NCBI RefSeq assembly: GCF_900103665.1
Contig: NZ_FNGY01000007.1
Coordinates: 310,001 to 374,000, forward strand
DNA from: Pedobacter steynii
GTDB taxonomy: Bacteria; Bacteroidota; Bacteroidia; Sphingobacteriales; Sphingobacteriaceae
Length of the DNA: 64,000 nt
Direction of reading: 5' to 3'
Shown here: one piece after another, positions 36,749 to 45,414 of the stretch
How the letters are laid out: every line of letters starts with the position of its first letter
Numbering within the stretch: the stretch's first letter is position 1
The notes under the pieces: model-generated
What the model was told of the DNA's origin: nothing
What the model saw: only the letters and a program-made list of their open reading frames with translations
The model's database searches: none
Position numbers and translations under genes: made by a program

Positions 36749-38271
36749 TACCAGCCTGGATTTTGAGTGATCACTCCACCACTATTGTCAATTTCTCTTT
36801 GTGGAACTGCCCATACATCATGAACCTCCGGGTTGAATGCTCTGGAAGCCCAGATTTCTTTTCCCTGCGAGTCATGTAATGGCAAAGCATAGGTTGCCTT
36901 TGCATCTCCCCATCTTACTAAATCACGATGACGATCGGCCCACTCTCCTGCCAGTTCATTGCGACGTTCACGTTTCAGGTCTGTCATGCTCATTCCGCTT
37001 TTGCTCAGTAATCCTGCACGAACCCTGATTCTGTTTAACTCAGTATCGCCTGCTCCTGCACCATTTAACTGGATTGCCGCTTCTGCCTTGATGAGCAACA
37101 CTTCTGCAAAACGCATCAATGGCACATTAAGATCCGTAGTACCGTTATCCCCATTAGGGTTCACATGCGTAGGGATAGGATTTGCATAAGAGAAGGGCTC
37201 CATGTATTTCTTAAACTGGTAATCTGAAGTTGCTCCTCCATCTTTGGTAAAGCTGCGTTCCTGTCCGAAAAACATAAACTTGTCTCCTGGCTTCAGTATC
37301 GTTGCTTCACGACGTTTATCGCCAGTTTCGTAAGAATCATATAGTTCTTTGGTTGGCAGGTAATATCCCCAGCCGTTGTATAATGTCCAGCCTTTATTGG
37401 TCAGCATTACTCCCGGCAACTTACTTCCCCAACCGGTACCACCTCCATCTGGTGTACATACTACAGACCAGATGTATTCCTTAGACCAATTATTCGATGC
37501 TTTGAAAACATCTGAAAAGCCCGTTAAAACCAAATCATGTTTACCCGAGTTGATCACCATATCTGCATATTTAACCGCATTGGCATAGTCTTTTTTATAA
37601 AGATAGACTTTTGACAAATAAGCCCATGCAGCTGTTTTATGTGCTTTTCCATAATCTTCGGGTTTCATATCAGTAAAGAAAGGCAATTGATCCGCTGCTT
37701 TCAGAAACAGTTGAATGATGGCCTCATAATTTTCATTTACATTTTTTGCTCTTGGAACTGCTTTCGAAGGATCACTATCCGGGCTTACGATAGGAACACC
37801 GGCTTTTTCATTTCCATAATTTGCAGCCAGCTGAAAGTATACCAATCCGGCATTAAAATAGGCATCGCCAATCATTGCCTTTTTCACTTGCTCGTCCATC
37901 GGAATTCCAGGTACATTTTTAATGATGTCGTTGGCACGTTTGATAATGGCATAACGCATAGACCACTGGCTTTCCGTGTATCCACCTCCTAAATAAGTTT
38001 TATTGAAATTTTTAATGTTATCCGCCTCAGGCTTATTTCTTCCGGTCACCATATCATCGCTGGCATTGATAAACCAAAACATTCCCCTGCCATAGAAATT
38101 CTCATCATTATATTTTTCATACAATCCGTTCTGAGCTTTTGCGGCATCTTCTTTCGTCTTCCAAAAGTTTTGCGCCGATGGAGCTCCTTCAGGAATGATA
38201 TCGAGTTGTTTGGTACATGAACTTAAAAAGGCCAGGGCTGCGATGGCGATATATTTTATATTTTGTTTCAT
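36748..38271 (-). CDS. SusD/RagB-family nutrient-binding lipoprotein
   Basis: This 507-residue surface lipoprotein has its lipobox at LSSC (Cys 19). It shows the SusD-like N-terminal TPR region (GAPSAQNFWKTKEDAAKAQNGLY, then YAIIKRANDIIKNVP) and the family's C-terminal motif with FNPEVHDVWAVPQREIDNS followed by NPGW. It caps the SusC transporter and presents ligands to it. It begins 18 bp after SusC and is followed by the phosphatase on a TAATG overlap, which suggests the cargo is an organophosphate rather than a plain glycan. Confidence 0.94.
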   Translation of the reverse strand: MKQNIKYIAIAALAFLSSCTKQLDIIPEGAPSAQNFWKTKEDAAKAQNGLYEKYNDENFYGRGMFWFINASDDMVTGRNKPEADNIKNFNKTYLGGGYTESQWSMRYAIIKRANDIIKNVPGIPMDEQVKKAMIGDAYFNAGLVYFQLAANYGNEKAGVPIVSPDSDPSKAVPRAKNVNENYEAIIQLFLKAADQLPFFTDMKPEDYGKAHKTAAWAYLSKVYLYKKDYANAVKYADMVINSGKHDLVLTGFSDVFKASNNWSKEYIWSVVCTPDGGGTGWGSKLPGVMLTNKGWTLYNGWGYYLPTKELYDSYETGDKRREATILKPGDKFMFFGQERSFTKDGGATSDYQFKKYMEPFSYANPIPTHVNPNGDNGTTDLNVPLMRFAEVLLIKAEAAIQLNGAGAGDTELNRIRVRAGLLSKSGMSMTDLKRERRNELAGEWADRHRDLVRWGDAKATYALPLHDSQGKEIWASRAFNPEVHDVWAVPQREIDNSGGVITQNPGW

Positions 38272-38289
38272 TTTTGTTGTTTTTAAAAA

Positions 38290-41200
38290 TTATAAACTCA
38301 GACTAAGACCTAAGAGGAAGCTCCTTGCCTGTGGGTATCTGCCCACATCTAATCCATTATTATCCATTCCGATTTCAGGATCGAAACCAGAGTAATTGGT
38401 AATCGTGAACAAGTTGTTTGAAGTTGCATACACACGCAGGCCAGCTATTTTCATTTTACTGGTCAATGATTTAGGTAAGCTATATCCCAATGTCAGGTTT
38501 CGCAGACGCAGGTAAGACCCGTTTTCTATATAAAAATCTGAAGCATTAAAGTTTCCATTGGCATCAGAGGTGGAAATGATCGGAACTTTTCCATTTGGAT
38601 TCTCCGGAGACCAGGCATCTAATATGCCAGTCAGCTTATTGTAAGAAGGACCACTTGCACTATAAGTTGTTCTTTTTACGGCATTAAAAAGCTTATTTCC
38701 GTATACCCCCTGAGCAAAAATGTTCAGGTCGAAGTTTTTATAAGTCGCATTGAAACTCAAGCCGTAACTAAAATCCGGATAGGCACTGCCGGCGAAGTAA
38801 CGGTCTTTGGCATCAATAGATCCGTTGTTGTCCAGATCGGCAAATTTAAAATCACCCGCTTTAGCCTTAGGCTGTATTTTCTCTCCTTTTTCGTTGGTAT
38901 ATTGATCTACTTCTGCCTGGCTTTTAAAGATCCCCTGAGTTTTCAGCACATAATAACTGTACAATGGCTGTCCTGCTTTGATGATCAAAGGGGTCAGCTC
39001 ATTTCTGAAATTTGTACCTACCGGAATGATTTCCTGACCAGCGGCTAAACTGATGACCTTATTATTTACTTTGGTTAAAGTAAGGCCAACGGAATAGGTA
39101 AAACCACGGTCCTTATTGCTGTTGTAATTGATTCCGAGTTCAAATCCGCGATCTCTCACCAAACCGGCATTGATCGTTTGTGTATTCAAACCAGCAGTTC
39201 CCGGCAATGGTTTCTGCAGGATCATTTTATCTGTATTTTTGACAAAATAATCTGCGGTAAGGGTCAGTGTATTTTTCAAGACACCCAGATCCAGTCCGAA
39301 GTTAGTTTGCTTTGATTCTGCCCATTTCAAATCCGGGTTCTCGAGAATATTGGAAACATAACCTGCGCCTAATGCCGGAGTCCGTCCGAAGTAAGAATTG
39401 GTCCGGTCAAGCAAAGGACTCACATCCGTTAACGATAAACTGCCGAGATTACCCAATAAGCCATAACTTGCTCTCAGTTTCAATTCATTTAGCCAGGTAC
39501 TTTCCGACAAAAAGTTCTCTTTGGTCAAGACCCATCCTGCAGAAGCAGAATAGTAGTTGCTAAATTTATTCTCCTTTTTTGGGATCAATGAAGAACCGTC
39601 ACGACGACCAATCAGAGAGAGTAAATATTTGTCTGCATAGTTGTAATTGGCCCTTAAAAAGAAAGAAGATAAAGCAATCGCCTGAAATCTGGTGATTGCC
39701 GGCTCAAATACCGAGGCATTCACCAGGTATCTTTTTGAAGGGGCTTCATCGTCAAAACCATTTCCTTTTACATAGTAATCATTGTATTTTGCCTTCTGAT
39801 AAGAGAATCCGGCGGTAAAATCAAGATGATGCTGTTCCAGATCTGTTTTATAGTTCAGGATTTGTTCGGCAAGGATATCACTTCTTCTGTTCTGTCCTAC
39901 TTCCAGAGCGTTGGTTAGCACGGGTTTTCCCACTTCCGGACGCTTAGGTGTAAAAATCGTAGAGTTAAAGAAGTCTTTGGTCAGGTTAAAGTTAGATTTA
40001 AAAGACAGGCCTTTTGCCAGGTCCACTACAAGGTAGGGGTTGATCACGAAAATATTCTGTGGCATGTTGACATCCAGTCGTTTCAATTCCGCTACCGGAT
40101 TAACGATATCACCGTAATCTCCCGCAAATTCTCCACCAGGTAAACCGGCAAATGAGCCATCAGGATTATATGGTGTTCCATTTGAAGGGTAATAAATGGC
40201 AGAAAGCAGCGCTCCTGTATAATCGCTTCTGGTGTTTGCGCCCTGTCCGTTTGAACTGCTAAAGGAAAGGTTTTCTCCTATTTTCAACCATGAATTGAGT
40301 TTATAGTCAGAATTAATTCTGAAATTATACCTTTCAGCAGATGTATTCAGAACGATTCCTTCCGCTTTGCGGTAATTAAAGCTCATGTAGATGCTGGATT
40401 TTTCAGTTCCTCCGGAAAGCCCAACATTATAATCCTGAGTTGTCCCTCTGCGGAAAACTTCGTCCATCCAATTGGTACGGGTTACCCTTCCGTCCGCGTA
40501 TTTTGCCGGATCAAAAGCAGGAAGCAAAGTGCTATTTCCATTTTTCGCAGCTGTTTCTGCCACAAATGCTCTTTGTTCTGCATTTAAAGGAGTTAATTTT
40601 TTCCAGGCCGCCTGCGTACCGACCTTTGCATCAAAGTTGATTTGCATTGCGCCGTTTTTTCCTTTTTTAGTCGTAATCAGGACTACTCCTCCTGATGCGC
40701 GAGCTCCGTATATCGCAGCAGCACCATCTTTCAGTACCGAGATAGATTCAATATCATTGGGGTTTAGGATTGGCGCTCCGGAAGTACCTCCATTAGCGGT
40801 TAATGATCCCGGAAAGATGGTTCCATCGATTACATACAAGACGTTTTCACCGTTAATACCTCCGGAACCACGGATATTGATGCGCGGTGATGAGGTTGGA
40901 TCTCCACCTTCATTGGTAACAATTACACCGGGAGCTTTTCCGGCCAGCACCTCGCCAACACTGTTTAAAGATCTTGAAGATACTTTATCCAAAGAAACGA
41001 CACTCACGGCACCCGAAAGGGTCGCTTTTTTCTGTGTGCCATAACCTACGACAACGATTTCAGATAAAAGGGCTTTGTCTTCCATCAGTACCACATTAAT
41101 TTCCTGGTTGTCCAGGACCTTAACTTGTTTAGTTTTAAAACCAACCATAGAGAAAGACAATACTGCATTTTCGGGAACCGGGATGCTATAACTTCCGTCG

Positions 41201-41676
41201 CCGGCCGTGGTCGTTGCTTTTCCACCGATCACGTTGACAGATACCCCTGGCATCGCCATTCCCGTAGAGTCTGTCACCTTTCCTTTAAGGATACGATCCG
41301 GTTTTGGCGGAGCAACCGGAATATTTCTAAGGATCACATGACCGCCCTTTTCCTGAAAGTCGAAACCCAGAATTTTAAGCAATAAAGAAACCTTTTCATT
41401 TTTAAAAGATTGTGTCGACAGGTTCTGGTTTCCGCGAACGGATTCCGGATTGTACACAAAATGAAGTCCTGTACCGGCTTCAATTTCTTTGAGAATGGAA
41501 CTGGTGGCACGGTTCGCAGTAATTTTAATGCTGATCCTGCTTTTTTCCAAGGTCTGTGCCATAGTCAGGGAGGCAAAGAGCGTTCCGCAGAAAGTGCATA
41601 GAATGGAAAAAGTTAACACTGAATATTTCATGGCTTTATAAAGAGCTGGTAACCTCTTGTATGAGGATTTTTTCAT
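38290..41676 (-). CDS. SusC/RagA TonB-dependent outer-membrane transporter with STN domain
   Basis: This 1128-residue protein has a signal region (about 18-40), then an STN (secretin/TonB N-terminal) domain at about 48-118, a CarboxypepD_reg domain (about 128-200, GKVTDSTGMAMPGVSVNVIGG), a plug with the SusC signature SGGVVLITTKKGK (about 325-340) and a 22-strand barrel ending in an aromatic LSLSL strand. The STN domain is the part that talks to a FecR anti-sigma across the periplasm, matching the FecR and ECF genes upstream. It is the energised import channel partnered with SusD. Confidence 0.95.
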   Translation of the reverse strand: MKKSSYKRLPALYKAMKYSVLTFSILCTFCGTLFASLTMAQTLEKSRISIKITANRATSSILKEIEAGTGLHFVYNPESVRGNQNLSTQSFKNEKVSLLLKILGFDFQEKGGHVILRNIPVAPPKPDRILKGKVTDSTGMAMPGVSVNVIGGKATTTAGDGSYSIPVPENAVLSFSMVGFKTKQVKVLDNQEINVVLMEDKALLSEIVVVGYGTQKKATLSGAVSVVSLDKVSSRSLNSVGEVLAGKAPGVIVTNEGGDPTSSPRINIRGSGGINGENVLYVIDGTIFPGSLTANGGTSGAPILNPNDIESISVLKDGAAAIYGARASGGVVLITTKKGKNGAMQINFDAKVGTQAAWKKLTPLNAEQRAFVAETAAKNGNSTLLPAFDPAKYADGRVTRTNWMDEVFRRGTTQDYNVGLSGGTEKSSIYMSFNYRKAEGIVLNTSAERYNFRINSDYKLNSWLKIGENLSFSSSNGQGANTRSDYTGALLSAIYYPSNGTPYNPDGSFAGLPGGEFAGDYGDIVNPVAELKRLDVNMPQNIFVINPYLVVDLAKGLSFKSNFNLTKDFFNSTIFTPKRPEVGKPVLTNALEVGQNRRSDILAEQILNYKTDLEQHHLDFTAGFSYQKAKYNDYYVKGNGFDDEAPSKRYLVNASVFEPAITRFQAIALSSFFLRANYNYADKYLLSLIGRRDGSSLIPKKENKFSNYYSASAGWVLTKENFLSESTWLNELKLRASYGLLGNLGSLSLTDVSPLLDRTNSYFGRTPALGAGYVSNILENPDLKWAESKQTNFGLDLGVLKNTLTLTADYFVKNTDKMILQKPLPGTAGLNTQTINAGLVRDRGFELGINYNSNKDRGFTYSVGLTLTKVNNKVISLAAGQEIIPVGTNFRNELTPLIIKAGQPLYSYYVLKTQGIFKSQAEVDQYTNEKGEKIQPKAKAGDFKFADLDNNGSIDAKDRYFAGSAYPDFSYGLSFNATYKNFDLNIFAQGVYGNKLFNAVKRTTYSASGPSYNKLTGILDAWSPENPNGKVPIISTSDANGNFNASDFYIENGSYLRLRNLTLGYSLPKSLTSKMKIAGLRVYATSNNLFTITNYSGFDPEIGMDNNGLDVGRYPQARSFLLGLSLSL

Positions 41677-41760
41677 ATTTTTATTTGTTTTATACCCTGT
41701 ATGGTGTTTTAAAATAAGTCTGGCTGTGTAATTGTCGTTAGGCGGCCGACTTCAAATTTC

Positions 41761-41785
41761 CCGGTGCTGATCTGATCAGTACCGG
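41761..41785. terminator. Hairpin between fecR and susC
   Basis: CCGGTGCTGATC and GATCAGTACCGG form a near-perfect dyad around one base, with one G-T pair in RNA. It may attenuate read-through from fecR or act as an operator for susC. Confidence 0.5.
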
Positions 41786-41827
41786 TTTATAGATCATTCT
41801 TATATTTTCATCGGAATACATTTATTT

Positions 41828-42787
41828 TCATTTTCTATATACATTAAAGGTTTTATGATCTTCAGCTGTCCTGAGCCGGAGATGATGGAGACTACAGATA
41901 ATGTCCAGGATCTCTTCAGGGCTTTGTTTGGTGTTAAAGGTGGCGTTGCACTTCAGTTTTTTAATGGAAGGGCTGTTTAAAGAAATGCGAATGCTGTAAG
42001 CATATTCCAGTTGGCGGGCTACCTCTTGCAACGTGGTATTCTCAAATCTAAGGTTCACATATGTTTTTACAGGAGTATAGCTGATCTCTGCACGCTGATC
42101 AATTTTATCGTAGGCAATCTGCTGTCCCTTGATCAGCGTTCCGAATACCTGGCTGGAATTTCCAACAGCCACTTTTCCACTGACCACGGCAACAGAAATG
42201 CGGCGGCTTTTGTGATAAGATTTAATACTGAAAGAAGTTCCAAGTACTTTCGTATACAGGTCTTCCCTGGTTTTCACCATAAAAGGCCGATCTTCTTCAT
42301 GAGCGATGTTGAAGAACGCCTCCCCTTCAGAAAGTGAAACCGTTCTATCTCTGGACTTAAATTTTGCAGGGTACAGCAAACGGGAAGAAGGTTCCAGGAT
42401 AATTTCGGAACCCTCTGCAAAAACAATTTTCTTCTTTTCTCCGGCCCTGGTTGTCAGTGAAAGCAATTGCTCATTGACCACCTGCTTTTTGTTGAGTAAC
42501 CAGCCAGCGAGGCACGCAGAAGAAATCAACAGCACCGTGGCAGCTACTTTTCGCATTTGATACCAGGCAGGAAAGCGAAGCGTTTTTATCTCCTCTTTTT
42601 CCATTTCCCCGCGGAGTTTCCGCAACATATTTTCCGCAATTGCTTGTTTTCTCTCCTTTTCCAGAGGAGGAAGCGCGTCCCGGGAGGACGTCGCATACCA
42701 GCTTTCTACCTGCGCTATTTCCGCAGGACTGGCTTCCTTATCGATATATTTTCTCAGCAGCTCTCGTGCCTGTTCTTCCTTTGTCAT
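41828..42787 (-). CDS. FecR-family anti-sigma factor
   Basis: This 319-residue protein has an N-terminal cytoplasmic segment (about 1-80), one transmembrane helix (about 82-97, VAATVLLISSACLAGWLL), a periplasmic FecR domain (about 115-205, TRAGEKKKIVFAEGSEI, then RTVSLSEGEAFFNI) and a C-terminal DUF4974 domain (about 248-317, LRFENTTLQEVARQLEYAY). It should hold the ECF sigma inactive until the SusC STN domain signals ligand uptake. It is 57 bp downstream of the sigma gene and 151 bp upstream of susC. Confidence 0.93.
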   Translation of the reverse strand: MTKEEQARELLRKYIDKEASPAEIAQVESWYATSSRDALPPLEKERKQAIAENMLRKLRGEMEKEEIKTLRFPAWYQMRKVAATVLLISSACLAGWLLNKKQVVNEQLLSLTTRAGEKKKIVFAEGSEIILEPSSRLLYPAKFKSRDRTVSLSEGEAFFNIAHEEDRPFMVKTREDLYTKVLGTSFSIKSYHKSRRISVAVVSGKVAVGNSSQVFGTLIKGQQIAYDKIDQRAEISYTPVKTYVNLRFENTTLQEVARQLEYAYSIRISLNSPSIKKLKCNATFNTKQSPEEILDIICSLHHLRLRTAEDHKTFNVYRK

Positions 42788-42844
42788 CTAACTACATGTC
42801 AAAGCAAAAGAAGAATGGTACTAACCAAAGTTGTTAAGCTTAGG

Positions 42845-43420
42845 TTAAGTTTGTATGAATACGATACAAATGATTAAAAACAGTAAATAAGAAAGTCTTT
42901 TTCTCATCACTTTAAGCGCCGCACTAAGCTGATTTTTAACGGTTTGAGCAGAAAGACCCAGCTCATCGGAAATTTCTACAATACTTTTTTCCTGTTTTCT
43001 GCTCATGGAAAAAATCATCCTCATTTTTTCAGGCAGATCCAGCATGGCTTCCTCTACTTCCTGATGAAGGTCTTTGAGCATCAGCCTGTTTTCCGCGGAA
43101 TGTTCCAGATCATCCCGGAGCAGGAGCGACAGATCTTCTTGATGTTTTTCTTTAATTGCTGAGGAACGGAAATAATTGATCACGCGATATTTTACTGCTC
43201 CTTCAAAGTAAGCACGCAAGGTCCCTGTCAGCTGGATTTTCTCCCTGTTCTCCCATAAAGAGATGAAAATCTCCTGGGTAATGTCCTGGGCAACCTCTTC
43301 ATCACGGAGTCTTTTATAGGCACTATCGAGCACATCTTCCCAATAGAGACTGTAAATATCTTCCATTGCCTTGTGGTTCCCCTTCTTTAGAAAAGAGATC
43401 AGTTGGCTGCCGGAAATCAA
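42845..43420 (-). CDS. ECF RNA polymerase sigma factor (SusCD regulator)
   Basis: This 191-residue sigma-70 family protein has region 2 (about 20-85: YSLYWEDVLDSAYKRLRDEEVAQDITQEIFISLWENRE) and region 4 (about 120-175: LPEKMRMIFSMSRKQEKSIVEISDELGLSAQTVKNQLSAALKVMRK). No ATG precedes these domains in frame: the best start is a TTG at 43420, the upstream frame being closed by a TAG near 43456. The C-terminus is unusually hydrophobic (YLLFLIICIVFI), perhaps a membrane-association tail. It heads the sigma-FecR-SusC-SusD-phosphatase set. Confidence 0.9.
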   Translation of the reverse strand: MISGSQLISFLKKGNHKAMEDIYSLYWEDVLDSAYKRLRDEEVAQDITQEIFISLWENREKIQLTGTLRAYFEGAVKYRVINYFRSSAIKEKHQEDLSLLLRDDLEHSAENRLMLKDLHQEVEEAMLDLPEKMRMIFSMSRKQEKSIVEISDELGLSAQTVKNQLSAALKVMRKRLSYLLFLIICIVFIQT

Positions 43421-43448
43421 TTGATTTGTTTCGATCGGATTTTTTTGA

Positions 43449-43456
43449 CAAATCTA
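43449..43456 (-). promoter_or_regulatory. Candidate -7 box of the ECF sigma gene
   Basis: On the minus strand, TAGATTTG fits TAnnTTTG and lies 28 bp before the TTG start. The perfect palindrome CTTAATATTAAG (43472-43483) sits about where a -33 box would be, suggesting a repressor or activator site. Confidence 0.4.
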
Positions 43457-43461
43457 CTCCT

Positions 43462-43523
43462 GCTATATTCCCTTAATATTAAGAAATCCTTTATTTAACA
43501 CTTCCTCCTGACGGGAATATAGC
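43462..43523. repeat. Long inverted repeat in the sigma 5' region
   Basis: GCTATATTCCC (43462-43472) and GGGAATATAGC (43513-43523) are exact reverse complements separated by 40 bp. The 12-bp palindrome CTTAATATTAAG overlaps the left arm end. Confidence 0.5.
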
Positions 43524-43546
43524 TGCTTGCAAAATCCCTTGTTTTA

Positions 43547-43723
43547 ACCACGATTTTTACGCGTTGCTAACCCGCCTTTAACACGCTTCTGACCGAGTTA
43601 GCACCGAGTATAGACCGAGCTTAGACCGAGGTCAGAGCCTGTATAGCTGGGAGCAGGTATTTCGCTGTTCCGAAGCTGAATTTTACACCGTCCAGATGAC
43701 ATCCAGACGCTATCCAGACCGTT
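43547..43723. repeat. 11-bp phased repeat array
   Basis: From 43559, units starting with AC or A-C-C occur every 11 bp (43559, 43570, 43581, 43592, 43603, 43614, 43625, 43636). Four central units begin ACCGAG (ACCGAGTTAGC, ACCGAGTATAG, ACCGAGCTTAG, ACCGAGGTCAG). After about 55 bp of degenerate sequence, TCCAGA repeats at 43691, 43702 and 43713, also spaced by 11 and in the same phase (99 bp = 9 x 11 from 43592). The period is not a multiple of three, so it is not coding. Confidence 0.65.
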
Positions 43724-44291
43724 GTTCCGGCACAAGATTTTCAAGCCTAATCTGCCTATGGTTATACATGCTGTTGCATTAATTTTAAATTGACTATACA
43801 GCTTATCCCATCCTGAAAAGATTTACAGTTACCTAAAAAATCGTTTGATTTTGTGATATTCCTATTGAGGTTTTGCAGGAAGTTTTGGTCTTGATCCAGG
43901 AATACCCATGCTAAAAAAGCGTATAAAAAGAAAACGGAGTCCCTCTTCTAGCGATTTGGTTCTCCGTTTCCACCTTTTCATTGCCGTAGCACCGAAAAAG
44001 CATCAAACTTTCCATATTTTAACCTTCTTTGGTCCTCTTAGTATGTTTCAACTTTGATCCCTCCGAACTTCTCCTTTTCACATTCTTCCGTAGAATCATG
44101 GATAGGTTTTAATGTCTGTCCCGAATTTAGTGAATATACCCTTACTTAACAGTTCTGGCATTTTAAGTATCATTTCCTCTGTCTCCTTTGAATCTGATCT
44201 TTTACTAATTCTTTGAAATCTCCAGAACTTTTTGCCCTGAGGCTATTGTTCTTTTTGGAGTGTTTCTTTCAGACGGTCAAATTACTTCCGT

Positions 44292-44402
44292 TTTGATAGA
44301 TCTAATTTACAAATTATAACTATCTAATGCAAAGATAAATGCATTTTATTTTTAACATGTTACCAACAGGTTTTCAACAGCTTTTGCACAGGGTTATCCA
44401 CA
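44292..44402. other. Candidate replication origin (oriC-like DnaA-box cluster)
   Basis: One perfect DnaA box TTATCCACA (44394-44402) is preceded by three related nonamers in the same orientation: TTTTGCACA (44382-44390), TTTTCAACA (44371-44379) and TTACCAACA (44360-44368), spaced 11, 11 and 12 bp. The adjoining 44292-44360 is very AT-rich, as expected of an unwinding element. No dnaA gene is nearby, which is common in Bacteroidota. Confidence 0.45.
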
Positions 44403-45101
44403 TTAACGGAGGTGATTTGAAGCACTATCGATATAATTGGCGTCTTTATCGGCTCCCGCCGTTATTTGCTTCAATACCTCATCCCCTAAATCTGAAAAAA
44501 CTTCCTTCATATATTCCCTTTTTGTCAGCAGTTTTCCATAATATAGATCGGCTGCCAGTGGCTCCCGCGCAGTAATTTTGTGTTTCAGCAGAACACGTTC
44601 ATATTTTTCTCCCTGAAGCCAGATCAGCACATTTCCTTTATTCGCCACTCCAATAAGAAAATTGAGCCCCATCACATCATTCCCTGTTTTATAAATAGAT
44701 TGCCTGATCCCCGCCTTTTCACTGCGCTTAAAAATAGAATCGATCAATTGAGCAGGAAGGTCAATGGTATCTTTGTAAAAACGCTGCTCTCTGTAAGAAA
44801 CATAGTTCAGCACAAGTTTCACCGGCAACTGTTCCCGTTCCCTCGTTTCCGGAAAATCACCCCAGCCCCAACGCTGTGCTTTATCGTTCACGCCTTCGGT
44901 TTTCACATTCCCATCGCTCCCATCCGAAAGTATAAAACCAGCCTCAAGAACATGTATTGGATACGTTGTTGGTGCAGTTACCGAAGCACTGTAGTAATAA
45001 CGGGATCCGCCCCCATAGCGCCAAAGTTTTATTGCCGTAGCCAGTATCAATAAAACCAGAATGATCAGGTATACTTTATTTAAAAGGTTAAGTTTTTTCA
45101 T
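44403..45101 (-). CDS. DUF2931-like membrane-anchored protein
   Basis: This protein has 232 residues from the ATG at 45101, which follows the previous stop by 1 bp; the frame extends to 45119 but would overlap the upstream gene. One N-terminal helix (about 9-21, VYLIILVLLILATA) anchors a periplasmic domain matching DUF2931: RWGWGDFPETRE, LPVKLVLNYVSYREQRFYKDTIDLP and NVLIWLQG. Function unknown. It is the last gene of the rpiB operon. Confidence 0.78.
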   Translation of the reverse strand: MKKLNLLNKVYLIILVLLILATAIKLWRYGGGSRYYYSASVTAPTTYPIHVLEAGFILSDGSDGNVKTEGVNDKAQRWGWGDFPETREREQLPVKLVLNYVSYREQRFYKDTIDLPAQLIDSIFKRSEKAGIRQSIYKTGNDVMGLNFLIGVANKGNVLIWLQGEKYERVLLKHKITAREPLAADLYYGKLLTKREYMKEVFSDLGDEVLKQITAGADKDANYIDSASNHLR

Positions 45102-45102
45102 A

Positions 45103-45414
45103 TTAGTTCTTAAAAGCACCAGCCAAAGCGACCAAATACATGAAACCCGCTATAATGAGCAAACTCAGCACCAGGAAAATGATAAAAATCACCCTGGCAG
45201 TCCGGCTCTCCCTGCCCCGGTAAACAAAAAGGTAGGGAACCAATAAGATCGTCACGATTGGTGCAATAAGAACGATTTGCAGGATGGCCCCATCTTCATT
45301 CACCGGGGTACTCCGCATAAAGGCCACCGACATGATCACAATTCCGCAAATCAGGCCCAGGCTCCAATCCTTCTGAAAGGATTTATTTTCAGCTGTTTTC
45401 GCTTCTTCTACCAT
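45103..45414 (-). CDS. Small membrane protein, three transmembrane helices
   Basis: This 103-residue protein has helices at about 19-33, 45-65 and 74-99 and a short charged N-terminus. A basic YRGRESRTAR loop separates helices 2 and 3. It overlaps rpiB by 7 bp and leads directly into the DUF2931 gene. I do not recognise the family. Confidence 0.75.
   Translation of the reverse strand: MVEEAKTAENKSFQKDWSLGLICGIVIMSVAFMRSTPVNEDGAILQIVLIAPIVTILLVPYLFVYRGRESRTARVIFIIFLVLSLLIIAGFMYLVALAGAFKN

Larger units (their letters stand above)
43421..44402. other. Gene-free intergenic region, about 1 kb
   Basis: No convincing gene is present. The left part holds the sigma promoter region and the 11-bp array. 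The middle (about 43724-44280) shows only a stem of 8 bp with a 22-nt loop at 43932-43969 (AAACGGAG/CTCCGTTT) and scattered short minus-strand frames with many stops. The right end is AT-rich and holds DnaA-box-like nonamers. Its size is exceptional in this window. Confidence 0.6.

Noticed and set aside
40472..41044. 190-codon open frame on the plus strand
   Set aside because: It is antisense to the well-supported SusC gene and has no domain or promoter support.
43724..44280. Possible remnant of a coding gene on the minus strand
   Set aside because: Short frames such as MILKMPELLSKGIF are interrupted by many stops and I could not recognise a parent gene.
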